Assembly (NCBI GenBank): GCA_036752905.1
Contig: DAIORT010000008.1
Span: forward strand, 1-64,000
Direction of reading: 5' to 3'
Length of the DNA: 64,000 nucleotides
Source of the DNA: UBA4877 sp002399345
GTDB taxonomy: Bacteria; Bacillota; Thermoanaerobacteria; Thermoanaerobacterales; UBA4877
Part shown: piece after piece, positions 35,720 through 45,660 of the stretch
Numbering within the stretch: position 1 is the first letter of the stretch
How the letters are laid out: the number at the start of each line of letters is the position of its first letter
Position numbers and translations under genes: made by a program
Notes under the pieces: model-generated
What the model was told of the DNA's origin: nothing
The model's input: only the letters and a program-made list of their open reading frames with translations
Database searches by the model: none

Positions 35720-36904
35720 TTAAAAGTATCCTGAATACGGACTTCTCGCCTTTCTTAAAAACGCATATACAAGGCCTGTAATCAGTGCATCCGGAATAGA
35801 TACACCGATGGGAATTTTTAAATCCAGTATAACATAGTAAAGAACCACACCTATCATCCATGCGGCCATAGCCTCCACAGAAATGTTCGTATCTCTCATA
35901 TCAGTCTTAAATATAAAGTAGTCTGTAACAAGCACAGCAAACAAGGGAGCAAAAACAGAACCAATGGCATAAAGGAAGTTTTGATACTGGTCCATAGGAA
36001 ATATAAGAGCTATCACCACGCCGACCGCACCCATAACCAAGGACAGCCGTCTTTCATCCCCTTTTATTATGTTAGCTAAAGAAGATGCAGAGGAATAGAC
36101 ATCCAGGAAGGTGGTGGTAACAGTCGACATTATGACAATCCCCATTGCGATAACACCCATTCCCGCCGCCAACATCACCTGTGTTGGATCATCTACACCA
36201 TAGGCCAGGCCGGTTGCCAGGCCTATTATATACATCCAGGAGCTGCCCAGGAAATAACCCGTCCAGGTGGCAATCGATGACTTTTTTTCCGATTCGGCCA
36301 TCTTAGTATAATCCGACACCATGGGCAACCACGAGAGAGGCATTATAACGGCCGTTTCCACACCTTCCCCGAAGCTCATTCCACCCGCACAGTCTGAAGG
36401 AATACCCCCTTTAAATATCACATAGCTCATTACAAAACTGAAAATAAAAAGCATGACAACGGCGATATTATTAATCACATTAAAACCGTAACTTCCGGAA
36501 TAAAGCCAGAGTATAACCAATAAGCCCGTCACAATAACCCATAAATAATAATTGTCGAAGCCCCATAAATTATTTGAAATGGAATTTAATGATCTTCCGG
36601 CCACAATCAGCATAATAGCCGTCCAGCCCATGAGCTGTAAAACATTTAGTGCGGAAAAAAGATATGAACCGTACTTTCCAAAGGCATAACGTGTAGTCTC
36701 CATTGAACCGGCCTTTTCCCTATATCCTATGATGCCCGCTGGCACTAGAAAACTGCAGCCCAGGGCATGTCCTACAAGTATAGCCACCAGGCCGCTTTTA
36801 AAACCCATGGGAGCATATAGCGCCCCTGTCATAATCTCTGCCATTGATACAGCAGCCCCAACCCACAGCATAAACATGCTGCGGCTTGTAATCTTTGTTT
36901 TCAC
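35720..36904 (-). CDS. cytX: CytX-type NCS1 permease (hydroxymethylpyrimidine)
   Basis: NCS1-family transporter, 394 residues and about 12 helices, starting at GTG after AGGAGG. Sequence features such as WVGAAVSMAEIMTGALYAP at the N-terminus match CytX, the putative uptake system for the thiamine precursor hydroxymethylpyrimidine. The TPP riboswitch and terminator directly upstream support this assignment strongly: expression should fall when thiamine pyrophosphate is abundant. No thiamine biosynthesis gene is adjacent. Confidence 0.92.
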   Translation of the reverse strand: MKTKITSRSMFMLWVGAAVSMAEIMTGALYAPMGFKSGLVAILVGHALGCSFLVPAGIIGYREKAGSMETTRYAFGKYGSYLFSALNVLQLMGWTAIMLIVAGRSLNSISNNLWGFDNYYLWVIVTGLLVILWLYSGSYGFNVINNIAVVMLFIFSFVMSYVIFKGGIPSDCAGGMSFGEGVETAVIMPLSWLPMVSDYTKMAESEKKSSIATWTGYFLGSSWMYIIGLATGLAYGVDDPTQVMLAAGMGVIAMGIVIMSTVTTTFLDVYSSASSLANIIKGDERRLSLVMGAVGVVIALIFPMDQYQNFLYAIGSVFAPLFAVLVTDYFIFKTDMRDTNISVEAMAAWMIGVVLYYVILDLKIPIGVSIPDALITGLVYAFLRKARSPYSGYF

Positions 36905-36934
36905 CTACATCACCTCCTGAATTATTTCCAAAAT

Positions 36935-36962
36935 AAAAGGTGCCCCCAGCAGGGCACCTTTT
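36935..36962 (-). terminator. Riboswitch expression-platform terminator
   Basis: Minus-strand AAAAGGTGCCC-loop-GGGCACCTTTT followed by ATTTT, directly between the TPP aptamer and the cytX ribosome site. Confidence 0.9.
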
Positions 36963-37045
36963 AACTTTCCTACGCAGGTATTATCCTGACAGGTTCAAGG
37001 GTCGGGAAATAATTCCCCTCTCAGCCGCAAAGGCTCCCCTAGTAT
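36963..37045 (-). promoter_or_regulatory. TPP riboswitch (THI element)
   Basis: The minus strand carries the conserved THI-box: GGGGAGCC near the 5' end, GCGGCUGAGA, then GACCCUUGAACCUG and a closing CCUGCGUAGGAAA. This is the full thiamine pyrophosphate aptamer, placed in front of a terminator and cytX. Confidence 0.97.
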
Positions 37046-37102
37046 CCATCTATTCAACTCTATATATATTATACACCATAAAAGTGAATATTAAAGATAT
37101 AT

Positions 37103-39103
37103 TTATATGTCTCTTTTAATTATATCCGTTATAAGCAGATCCTGACCTCTCTGCCCAAAGGTAAAGGTCACTCCCTTAGCCGGGCCGTCCATTATTGTAA
37201 GCGGGCCGTTTCTTTCCGCATCCTTTCCGTTCAGCTTCAGTTTCCAGCGTTCATTGAGCTTAGGCTGGATCAATTTGCAAATTTTGGCCTTTTTGATCAA
37301 GGCTGGATCAGAGACCTGCTTCTTTGCCACATCATCGTCCCCCTGTGAGATATTGAACACAAACTCCACCAATGTGTTATAGGCCGATGGATCGGTTTCA
37401 TATTCCGTGAGCTTATAGCTGTCTTCCATTCTCTGCCATTTATCTACAAAATGACGCCGCGGCCCGCCGTTTCTTTCATCAAATATATTGTTTTTGTTGT
37501 CACTCACCCTGCCGGAATCGCCCCAAAGATTTAAGCTATCCAGGCCTGGCCCGTTAAATCTGAGCGTCCCGTTATTGTTCCTCCATTTATACATGGGAGG
37601 GCTCCATAAGGTCTTCCAACGATCATCTTCAAGCTTAAGCAGCGTATAATAAGGTCTGGGCTCCTTATTCCCCAGATATGCTGTGTCGGCTATAATCCCG
37701 ATCTCCGGCAGTCCATCGCCGCCTTGTGCAGCCCGGCATCCGGTCACCGCCGAGGTAAAGATAGACTCCATAGAAAACTCATTGGAAAAAATAAGCTGTT
37801 TTTTGAGTGTACCCCTGTCCCACCAAAATATCTCATGGGCCTTCATAAGTCCCTCGCTGTAATAGTCAACAAAAGCAATACGATTTATTCCATTTATATT
37901 TGTCTTTAAATCTTTGCAAGACAATATGATACCATTCTCTTTTGCCCAATCCACAAATTTTTCCCCATTAAAGTTTCCCGATTTTAAGTTTTTAACGTGG
38001 TTTTCCACAATATCCACAGCTTTATACACAGGCAACCTGTTGATAGCTCGTCTAAATTCCACTTCCATGGACTTTTTCTGGGCTTTCTTATAGCACTCCT
38101 CCGCCATATCATAGTCGCCCCTGATTCTGAATACCTCACCCTTGCCGAAATAGGCCATCGCGATGGTATGCGCATCCTCGGGCTTGCCGGAATGGAGCAG
38201 TCCGTCATATATATTGTAAGCTTTTCCTAGTTTATACGTATCCTTCAATATATCCGCCCTGAGAAGGGAAAATTCAGCATCCCCGAGATGACCGCCGGAT
38301 AACTTTATACCGGAATCCACACTATCCAGGGCATCCTCATATTGCCCTGCTCTGTATTGCGCTATCCCCAGATAATACCAGTAATAGCGGCTATTTGACA
38401 TAGTCTTGACTTTATCCTCATAGTACTTAACCACTTCCGGATAGTAAACCTGATAAACATCCGGCGCGCTCTCAAAATCCTTATCCCTCTCATTCCATCT
38501 CATCACCTTGACGTCGTATGCTTCTCCTGTATCTTTGGTCCAGAATGCTATTTCAGCAACATTGTCTTTGCCGTAATAGCCGTCCATATCCTCTACGTCT
38601 ATCTTGTGATATGACGTCCTGTATATATTTTGCAGCGCGCCGCCTCTCCATGAAAACACGTCAAGGGCATTACCGGCTGAAGAACCTATGGTCCAGCCAA
38701 TGAGAATATCGGCCAGGCCGTCTCCCGTTACGTCGGCAACCTTCACGGTATCAAACCCATAACCCTTGCCCACATCCGTCCATACCGTATTATAACCGCT
38801 GCCGCTCTTCTTTAAAAGCAAAGCTCCCACCCTACTCTCGTCCAGTCTGTATGTGACCAGGTACTCGGGTTTTAAATCTCCATCCACATCCACCAGGTAT
38901 ACCGACGTGTTGTTTACATCCTCCAGTTTTGCCCCTTCGGGAATATATTTTGACGCCATCTTTTTATAGTCCGGTCCCTCGCCTCTTTTTTCCTTAGGGA
39001 CAGATGGCGGCTTCATGGTGGCCCCGGGCATGGGTATATTGGAACAGCCTGACAAAAGCATTAGGATTAAAGCAAGTACCAGGCATATAATCTTTTTGCG
39101 CAT
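37103..39103 (-). CDS. FG-GAP/TPR lipoprotein
   Basis: A 666-residue lipoprotein: signal peptide with lipobox LSGC (Cys20), Pro-rich linker, then calcium-type FG-GAP repeats (LVDVDGDLKPEYL near 72, VADVTGDGLADILIG near 122, a third at about 168), two or three TPR-like helical repeats (about 245-365), and a C-terminal beta region. FG-GAP motifs form beta-propellers used in extracellular binding. It ends a minus-strand run of NlpC/P60 lipoprotein, response regulator and histidine kinase, so it may be part of an envelope-sensing system (inference). No enzyme motif is visible. Confidence 0.75.
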   Translation of the reverse strand: MRKKIICLVLALILMLLSGCSNIPMPGATMKPPSVPKEKRGEGPDYKKMASKYIPEGAKLEDVNNTSVYLVDVDGDLKPEYLVTYRLDESRVGALLLKKSGSGYNTVWTDVGKGYGFDTVKVADVTGDGLADILIGWTIGSSAGNALDVFSWRGGALQNIYRTSYHKIDVEDMDGYYGKDNVAEIAFWTKDTGEAYDVKVMRWNERDKDFESAPDVYQVYYPEVVKYYEDKVKTMSNSRYYWYYLGIAQYRAGQYEDALDSVDSGIKLSGGHLGDAEFSLLRADILKDTYKLGKAYNIYDGLLHSGKPEDAHTIAMAYFGKGEVFRIRGDYDMAEECYKKAQKKSMEVEFRRAINRLPVYKAVDIVENHVKNLKSGNFNGEKFVDWAKENGIILSCKDLKTNINGINRIAFVDYYSEGLMKAHEIFWWDRGTLKKQLIFSNEFSMESIFTSAVTGCRAAQGGDGLPEIGIIADTAYLGNKEPRPYYTLLKLEDDRWKTLWSPPMYKWRNNNGTLRFNGPGLDSLNLWGDSGRVSDNKNNIFDERNGGPRRHFVDKWQRMEDSYKLTEYETDPSAYNTLVEFVFNISQGDDDVAKKQVSDPALIKKAKICKLIQPKLNERWKLKLNGKDAERNGPLTIMDGPAKGVTFTFGQRGQDLLITDIIKRDI

Positions 39104-39150
39104 GATTTGTCACCTCCCGCTTTTAGTTGGCTTTATATAACCATATGTTA

Positions 39151-40536
39151 TCATTTTAACTCTCCCGCGGGAAGTTCGATTGTTACTGAGGTCCCCACCC
39201 CCGCTTTGCTCTTTATGCTTAATTTCCCACCGTGCAACTCGATTATTTCCTTGGAAATAGCCAGGCCGATACCGCTGCCTGAATGCTTTGCCTGAGCGGT
39301 ATAGAACTTCTCCGTGATATGATCTAAATTTTTACGTGGTATGCCTTGTCCTGTATCTTTTATCACTATACTCACCATATCTGCTTCTCTTTGTGCATGA
39401 ACATCAATGCTTCCCCCACTATCAGTAAACTTAAGGGAGTTATCCAATATATTAATCAGCACCTGTTTAAGTCTGTTAAAATCACCCTTAATGGGCGGCA
39501 TATCATCTATGTCCGTTGCAATCGATATGCCCAGCCGCTGTGCTCTCGGCCGCATCTGATCCACAGTGGAGTCTATAAGGCCTTTAAGATCCAGCGAAGC
39601 AACCGCCAGGGTCATATTATCCGACTGCAGGCGGCTGAAATCCAGCAAGCTGTTCACCAGCACGGTAAGCCGGTCCGTCTCCTTCTCTATGATTCCTAAG
39701 CCTTTATCAAGCAGCTCTTTGTCCGCCCCCTCTTTTAAGGTCACCGACCATCCTTTGATTGACGTCAGCGGGGTCCTTATCTCATGGGAAATAGAGCTGA
39801 TAAAATCATTCTTCATAGCATCCAACTTGCCCAGCTCCGCCGCGGTCTGGTTTAATGTTTCGGCCAGTCTGCCTACCTCGTCATCATATCTCTTGTTGAG
39901 CCTTATCTTGAAATCACCGCCGCTTATCTTTTCGGCCGCCGCCGTTATCTCTTTGAGCGGCCGTGTAAGTGTGCCGGAGATCAATATGCCTGCCACCGCT
40001 ACCAAGGCAACCACTGCGATTCCAGTCTCTATAAATAGTACAAGTACTTTATGCATCACATCCTCCACACCGCCCAGCGATGTCACAAACCGTACTACAC
40101 CCACCACCTTACCGTCTCTAAGGAGAGGTGAGGAAACCGCCATGACATTTTCACCGGTACCGAGATAATCACCTTGGTATGTCCCTATCTTACCTTTTTT
40201 AGCATCCTTTATATCCTGGGCCTCTACATAGCGGAAATTACCTATGGAGTCACCCAGCACGACACCGGAGCTATTCATCACCTGCACCTCTGCATTGGAA
40301 ACCTGCGCAAAGTCATCGGAGATGTCCCGGGCCGCATATTCCAGCTTACTGTCCGACATATAATTTTTAAAGAAATTATCCGCCAGCTGAGCCTGTTGTA
40401 TAAGTACATCCCTTATGTTTCCAATATAATACTGCCATATCGATTCGGCCATTACGGCCTCCAACATAACTATCGCAATGATAGTAAGGAGGATATAGGT
40501 TGATACCAGCCTTCCCCTTATTCCTTTAAACATCAT
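39151..40536 (-). CDS. Sensor histidine kinase
   Basis: Membrane-bound kinase, 461 residues: N-terminal helix, extracytoplasmic region (about 35-165), second helix, HAMP (LTRPLKEITAAAEKISGGDF, near 190), H-box SSISHEIRTPLTSIKG with the phospho-accepting His, N-box NILDNSLKFT, and G-boxes GQGIP and GSGIGLAIS. The extracytoplasmic portion is PAS/dCACHE-like (inference). It overlaps the response regulator gene by 11 nt, so the two form a cognate pair of the PhoR/ResE type. Signal unknown. Confidence 0.93.
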   Translation of the reverse strand: MMFKGIRGRLVSTYILLTIIAIVMLEAVMAESIWQYYIGNIRDVLIQQAQLADNFFKNYMSDSKLEYAARDISDDFAQVSNAEVQVMNSSGVVLGDSIGNFRYVEAQDIKDAKKGKIGTYQGDYLGTGENVMAVSSPLLRDGKVVGVVRFVTSLGGVEDVMHKVLVLFIETGIAVVALVAVAGILISGTLTRPLKEITAAAEKISGGDFKIRLNKRYDDEVGRLAETLNQTAAELGKLDAMKNDFISSISHEIRTPLTSIKGWSVTLKEGADKELLDKGLGIIEKETDRLTVLVNSLLDFSRLQSDNMTLAVASLDLKGLIDSTVDQMRPRAQRLGISIATDIDDMPPIKGDFNRLKQVLINILDNSLKFTDSGGSIDVHAQREADMVSIVIKDTGQGIPRKNLDHITEKFYTAQAKHSGSGIGLAISKEIIELHGGKLSIKSKAGVGTSVTIELPAGELK

Positions 40537-41218
40537 TTTCCCCCATTACAAATCGATACCCGACACCCCATACGGTGGCTATATATTTGGGATGAGCGGG
40601 ATCATCATTAAGTTTCTCCCTAAGTCTTCGTATATGAACGTCTATGGTCTTTGTGTCCCCATAAAAATTCGTATCCCACAGCCGACTCAGTATCTCATCC
40701 CGCGATACCACATCGCCGCCGGCAGTAAGCAGCAGCATGAAAAGCTCATATTCTTTGTTTGTAAGCTCGATATTCTTGCCGCCTACGGTGACTCTTCTCT
40801 TGTTGGTATCAACGGTTACGTCATTAACCTTAATCTTCTTTGCAGGGCTTTTTCTCCTCATCCGCCGCAAGACGGCCTTAACCCGAGCCGTGAGTACCGA
40901 CGGATTGAAAGGCTTTACAACATAGTCATCCGCCCCCAGCTGAAGTCCCGTCACTTTATCCGTATCCTGGCCCTTAGCAGTAAGCATGATAATGGCCGTA
41001 CCCGGACGCTGTACCTGCACCCTTTTACAAACCTCATAACCGTCGATCCCTGGAAGCATAATATCAAGGACTATAAGATCCACGGGACTGAGCCGAAGTT
41101 TATCCAACGCCTCTTCCCCTGTCGCAGCCTCAATAACATTAAAACCGTCCCTCTTGAGGTTGATTATTATAAACTCTCTTATAGAGTCCTCGTCCTCTAC
41201 CACCATGATGTTATCCAT
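40526..41218 (-). CDS. OmpR-family response regulator
   Basis: Two-domain regulator, 230 residues. Receiver domain with acidic pocket Glu8-Asp9, phospho-acceptor Asp52 in VLDIMLPG and Lys in LTAKGQ; C-terminal winged helix ending in the usual YIATVWGVGYRF motif. Encoded directly before its kinase. The flanking lipoprotein genes are plausible targets, but no binding site could be assigned. Confidence 0.95.
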   Translation of the reverse strand: MDNIMVVEDEDSIREFIIINLKRDGFNVIEAATGEEALDKLRLSPVDLIVLDIMLPGIDGYEVCKRVQVQRPGTAIIMLTAKGQDTDKVTGLQLGADDYVVKPFNPSVLTARVKAVLRRMRRKSPAKKIKVNDVTVDTNKRRVTVGGKNIELTNKEYELFMLLLTAGGDVVSRDEILSRLWDTNFYGDTKTIDVHIRRLREKLNDDPAHPKYIATVWGVGYRFVMGENDV

Positions 41219-41257
41219 GCCCCATCCCCCTCATTTGTTTTTTATTATTATTATCGT

Positions 41258-42634
41258 TTAGTCTTGTATTACCAATGCCGATGTAAGATGGCCTAAAAAA
41301 GTCTGCCCGTCGCTTCTGGGAAGATCCACTCCAGTAACCGCGACCTCCATGGCAGGCGCAGAAACATAGCCCCCCTGCCCGGTCTTTTTGCCATATGTGG
41401 CAAAATCGTGTATTATATAATTCCGTCCTTCTACCCTGCCAAGGTACAGCATGGTGTGGCCGGGCATATATAATAAAGCTCCCGGTTTTAGATCCGTGAG
41501 TACGGTTGTTTTCTCCGCATCAGATTTATTCTTAAGGTCGTACTTAATGGCATACATCTCTTCCTGCTCACCTGTATTGCGGGGAAGCTCAAACCCAAAT
41601 GATAAAAATATGTCCTGCAAAAACGATGAGCAGTCGTGGCCGCCCGACCTACCTCCCCAATCATACCTGTCGCCTTGCATTTTGAATGCCTGTCTTATGA
41701 TATTCGCCCGGGTATAAGGCATATAGCCGACTGTCACATCCTCATGGCTGGGTATCATGGCCTTCTTTATCTCCAGCCGTCCTTTTGCATCCCTTAGAGG
41801 CATCAGAACGGTGAGGTTACCTTGACCGGCCTGGCCGTCTAAGTCGGCAGGCGGATTAACTACCAGCGGCAATCTGACACCCATCTCCAAGGAAACATTG
41901 GATACAGCCTCATTATGGGGGCTGTGTCCCGTCTTTACATGATTTCCCGTAACCACCGCAAAGGGCTTTACACCGGCAAAGTGTAAAACATGTTTTTTAT
42001 CTCTTATGGCTACGTCACCGGCCGCTACCCAGCCGCGATAGCTTGCGGCCTGGCAAAAGTACCACTTTCCGTCCAAGCTTGTATGGAGTACAGCCATCGG
42101 CGTACCTAAATGCAGCGATGTCTCCTGCAGGCTGTCAAACTCAATATCCCCGGGTTCGCTCATCAGTAATTCATCCGTAGGAAAGCTCCTCATATTCGTA
42201 CGATTAACCGTAAGCCCAAATCTTACGGGATTTACCTTCTTTATATCCTTCAGATTCCTATTTTCAAGCAAAGAATTAAAATAACTTTCTTTAAGCTTAT
42301 GTCCTGCTATATTATACTGCGGCATACGGGGCAGTTTATACTCTTTTATCTTCTCTCTCAATTCCTGATGTGTCAATACATTTGGATAACTTTCCAAATC
42401 AGCCACTGCATTCACTGACTTCCTTATATTTCCATTATAATTCTCTATCTCCTTTTGTGTCATGATAACCTTATCTGCATCATCCAGCTTGTTTGCCCAA
42501 AAACCGGGATAGAGCATCTCCTCCGTAACATTGGGTATATCCCCCTTTTGTTTCGGCCCTTGTACCGAAGTAAACCCACAGGCAAAAGTAAAAACTACAG
42601 CCGTTAGAAGAGCAATAAGTCGCCAGCTTTTCAT
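41258..42634 (-). CDS. SH3/NlpC-P60 cell-wall peptidase lipoprotein
   Basis: About 458 residues from the ATG after GGGGG; a TTG seven codons earlier is rejected. The signal peptide ends in lipobox FAC. The central region carries SH3-type wall-binding domains (for example WYFCQAASYRGWVAAGDVAI), and the C-terminus is an NlpC/P60 endopeptidase with catalytic Cys in GHDCSSFLQ and His in PGHTMLYLG. Related proteins cleave gamma-D-Glu-diaminoacyl bonds in peptidoglycan stem peptides, releasing substrates for dipeptide epimerases such as the one at 19009. It precedes a two-component system. Confidence 0.9.
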   Translation of the reverse strand: MKSWRLIALLTAVVFTFACGFTSVQGPKQKGDIPNVTEEMLYPGFWANKLDDADKVIMTQKEIENYNGNIRKSVNAVADLESYPNVLTHQELREKIKEYKLPRMPQYNIAGHKLKESYFNSLLENRNLKDIKKVNPVRFGLTVNRTNMRSFPTDELLMSEPGDIEFDSLQETSLHLGTPMAVLHTSLDGKWYFCQAASYRGWVAAGDVAIRDKKHVLHFAGVKPFAVVTGNHVKTGHSPHNEAVSNVSLEMGVRLPLVVNPPADLDGQAGQGNLTVLMPLRDAKGRLEIKKAMIPSHEDVTVGYMPYTRANIIRQAFKMQGDRYDWGGRSGGHDCSSFLQDIFLSFGFELPRNTGEQEEMYAIKYDLKNKSDAEKTTVLTDLKPGALLYMPGHTMLYLGRVEGRNYIIHDFATYGKKTGQGGYVSAPAMEVAVTGVDLPRSDGQTFLGHLTSALVIQD

Positions 42635-42736
42635 CAATATACCCCCAATTCTCAATATAAATTTAACACACTCACTGTGTTTTTAAAACCTTATGTATAT
42701 AATATACAAAATATATAGAGAGAATATAACGGGTAT

Positions 42737-42772
42737 AAAAAACAACGCCGTCCAAAATTAATTGGCCGGCGT
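42737..42772 (-). terminator. Intrinsic terminator after psuG
   Basis: Minus-strand ACGCCG-CCAA paired with TTGG-CGGCGT (one internal mismatch) followed by TTGTTTTTT, about 20 bp beyond the psuG stop. Confidence 0.8.
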
Positions 42773-42792
42773 AATAATAAAACAGGATTGCC

Positions 42793-43725
42793 CTAATGCA
42801 TTGCACTAATCGCGTTATAGGCAACGGCTATCTCGGCACCGAGACAGGCATTGTTATAAACAAGATGCATATTTGCTTCCAGGCTGCTTCCCTTTGTTTC
42901 TTCAACTATATATGATAATAAATAAGGAGTAACATCCTTGCCGTGAACATTCTCCTCTTTCGCTTTTTGTATCGCTTTGTCAATCATTGAATCAATATAT
43001 GATTTGTCCATGGAATACTTTTCGGGAATGGGATTTGTCACCAGGATTCCACCCTTAAGCCCCAAATCATCCTTAGCCTTGACCATCTTCGCAATATCAG
43101 CCGGCGAGTCCATCCTAAGCTGCAGCTTATAATCGCTCTCCCTTGTAAAGAACTGTGGCAGGGTATCGGTTTTATAACCGACAACAGGTACACCCTTCGT
43201 TTCCAAATATTCCAGTGTACGCGGCAAATCCAGAATCGACTTGGCTCCTGCGCATATCACCGTTACACCCGTCTGGGCCAATTCTTCCAGGTCTGCCGAT
43301 ACATCCATGGTCTCTTCATATCCACGGTGTACCCCTCCTACGCCTCCTGTAACAAAGAATTTTATCCCTGCCATTTGAGCGCAGATCATAGTTGCCGCCA
43401 CTGTGGTAGCACCTGTTTCCTTACCGGCTATTACCGCAGCCATATCCCTGCGGGAAACCTTTTTTATGTTCTTCGCTGTCGCGAGGAGCATGAGCTCATC
43501 TTTATCTATTCCAATCTTAATTCTGCCATTTATAATAGCTATCGTAGCAGGCACTGCGCCGGCATCCCTTATTATTTTCTCACACTCGTTCGCCGTCTTT
43601 ACATTCTGGGGATAAGGCATCCCATGGGAAATGATAGTAGATTCCAGCGCCACAACGGCTTTGCCTCTTTTAAGCCCCTCATCCACCTCTTTATTAAAAT
43701 CAATATACTTATTAAAATCTGCCAC
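42793..43725 (-). CDS. psuG: Pseudouridine-5'-phosphate glycosidase
   Basis: Splits pseudouridine 5'-phosphate into uracil and ribose 5-phosphate. 310 residues from a GTG preceded by AAGGAGG; the ATG further upstream would add 20 unrelated residues. Family signatures VALESTIISHGMPYPQN near residue 25, SRRDMA near 91, and the metal-site region GGVGGVHRG are intact. The usual partner kinase psuK is not adjacent, so it may be elsewhere or the cell may salvage only the phosphorylated form. Single-gene unit with its own terminator. Confidence 0.95.
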   Translation of the reverse strand: MADFNKYIDFNKEVDEGLKRGKAVVALESTIISHGMPYPQNVKTANECEKIIRDAGAVPATIAIINGRIKIGIDKDELMLLATAKNIKKVSRRDMAAVIAGKETGATTVAATMICAQMAGIKFFVTGGVGGVHRGYEETMDVSADLEELAQTGVTVICAGAKSILDLPRTLEYLETKGVPVVGYKTDTLPQFFTRESDYKLQLRMDSPADIAKMVKAKDDLGLKGGILVTNPIPEKYSMDKSYIDSMIDKAIQKAKEENVHGKDVTPYLLSYIVEETKGSSLEANMHLVYNNACLGAEIAVAYNAISAMH

Positions 43726-43938
43726 TATTTTTCCTCCTTCATACCGGTAGTTTGCAAATAGCCTTAGTTCTCTAGCCAGGACCAAACTTTATTTTGTAAA
43801 AGCACTGTTTTCAAAATCATCTTAAACATTTAATATTATATAGTAAGGTTATATAATAATCAATCTTAGGATCGTAAGCTATGGGTAGATAAAGGCCTAA
43901 GCTTACTACTTCCAATGGTACTGGGCAGCTTACCGCCT

Positions 43939-45495
43939 TCAAACCTTGGTATGGCATATGGAATATATCCTGTTACGAATGCCTGCCTCCTTCTGATTGG
44001 AGGATAGTATTACAAGGTAGTCACCCGGTCTTATCATCGTGCTGCCGGATGGGACAACCTCCTTAGTTCCCCTGTTTACTCCTACCACCAGCGAGCCCTC
44101 CGGCCACTCAATGTCACTTATCCTTCTATCCGCAGCCATGCTTCCCAATTCGACAGGGACCTCCATCAGGCCGCCCCTCTCCCGGACGGGCAGCTTATCT
44201 TCATTTTGCCCTACAAACCTCCCCAGCAGTGCTTCATAGATGGGATCGACATTTAAAATGTCGGATACAAGCAGGGCAATAAATGCACATGCGGCCACCG
44301 GCAGCATGTGAACCAAAGAACCGGACATTTCTGCGGTAAGCAGGATGGATGTGACCGGTGACTTAACCGATGCAGCGAGCCCGCCTGCCATTGCGCAGAC
44401 CACAAAAACAGGTATATACCGGGCGGGAAGTCCCGCACGTGTTGCAAGGATTCCAAATATGCTGCCTGTAAGTGTACCCACAGCCAGTATGGGCATAAAG
44501 ATGCCGCCCGGAACACCACTGCCAAAACTCGTACTGGTAAACAGCATCTTTGCAGCCAGCAGGATAACAAGCATTAAAACACCGCTCTGCGCATTCTCGG
44601 CAAATTTTATCAGATTCTGTCCGCCGCCTAGTGTAATAGGCAAAAGCATACCGCACGGCAGCGCAATCAGAAACGCTATAACCGGCCGGGATAAGTCAGG
44701 CAGCCTGCTATAAAGCGTTTGGAAAGCAAGGAGGGACTTATTCATAAGCGAACCGACAAGCCCAGTTACTATGCCTAAGGGTATAAGCCAAAGATACAGA
44801 TGTATAGGCAGTTGTGGTATTGCCGTAAAATCAAGAACAGGCTTAAGACCGAAGAAATATTTTGATATAAAGTCTGCGGTCAGTGATGCAGTGGCCACTG
44901 ATAGCAGTATAATAGGGGAAAAACTCCTATGTACCTCTTCCAGTGCAAATATCATCCCAGAGAGAGGAGCACTAAAAGCAGCAGAAAGACCGGCCGCTGC
45001 GCCCCCGGTAATCAAGCAATCTTTCTCTATACTGCTATCGCTTATTTTTTCCGATACGGCCTGGCCGCCTGCCGCTCCAATCTGTATGGAAGGGCCCTCC
45101 CTGCCAAGAGAAAGCCCGAAAAAACTGCATAAAATTCCGGCTACAAACCTGACAGCAAGAATCATGCCCCATCTCATTTTTAAGCCATAAAGGGCGACTC
45201 CTTCCACCTGTGGGATACCGCTGCCTGCAGCCATTGGTTCAATCCTGTCAAGCCAGGCCACAAAAAGCCCTGCCGCTATCGCAACCGCTATCCATGGGAT
45301 TATGTAGACTGGATGGACATTAAATATTTTATAGATATTGCCTGCAATCCCCGTGCCGTATTCTATACCAAGACGGTAAAGCACCGCCAGCATTCCTGAA
45401 ACACATCCAATCAGGATGCCCTTGCCGGCAACGTTCCATTTAAGTCGGTTAACTCCCCGTAACATTTTATATATTTTTGATTTTGATTTCTTCAA
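43939..45495 (-). CDS. ClC-family chloride channel/antiporter with TrkA-C domain
   Basis: 518 residues, start TTG with GGAGG 9 nt upstream. Ion-selectivity motifs are all present: GSGIPQVEG (near 92), GREGPSIQIG with the gating glutamate (near 131) and GSGVPGGIFMP (near 325). After the membrane domain (to about 420) comes a TrkA-C ligand-binding domain. A proton-coupled antiporter is more likely than a channel in bacteria, but the distinction cannot be made by eye. Followed by no clear terminator. Confidence 0.93.
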   Translation of the reverse strand: MKKSKSKIYKMLRGVNRLKWNVAGKGILIGCVSGMLAVLYRLGIEYGTGIAGNIYKIFNVHPVYIIPWIAVAIAAGLFVAWLDRIEPMAAGSGIPQVEGVALYGLKMRWGMILAVRFVAGILCSFFGLSLGREGPSIQIGAAGGQAVSEKISDSSIEKDCLITGGAAAGLSAAFSAPLSGMIFALEEVHRSFSPIILLSVATASLTADFISKYFFGLKPVLDFTAIPQLPIHLYLWLIPLGIVTGLVGSLMNKSLLAFQTLYSRLPDLSRPVIAFLIALPCGMLLPITLGGGQNLIKFAENAQSGVLMLVILLAAKMLFTSTSFGSGVPGGIFMPILAVGTLTGSIFGILATRAGLPARYIPVFVVCAMAGGLAASVKSPVTSILLTAEMSGSLVHMLPVAACAFIALLVSDILNVDPIYEALLGRFVGQNEDKLPVRERGGLMEVPVELGSMAADRRISDIEWPEGSLVVGVNRGTKEVVPSGSTMIRPGDYLVILSSNQKEAGIRNRIYSICHTKV

Positions 45496-45660
45496 TGTCT
45501 AAAGCCTCCATGCTGTAGTCATCATATATTAATATTATAACATTTTTCCTTATGTAACGACACTTAAGGCTCGTCTTGTTTTGGATCTTTGACACTTTAA
45601 AGATTATAAAATTACCATATCCATCATAGGACACGCTAGGTGACTTTTTATATTTATCTC

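Noticed and set aside
44253..44656. Two long minus-strand frames inside the ClC gene
   Set aside because: They are out-of-frame shadows rich in Cys, Trp and His with no ribosome site, fully inside a strongly conserved gene.
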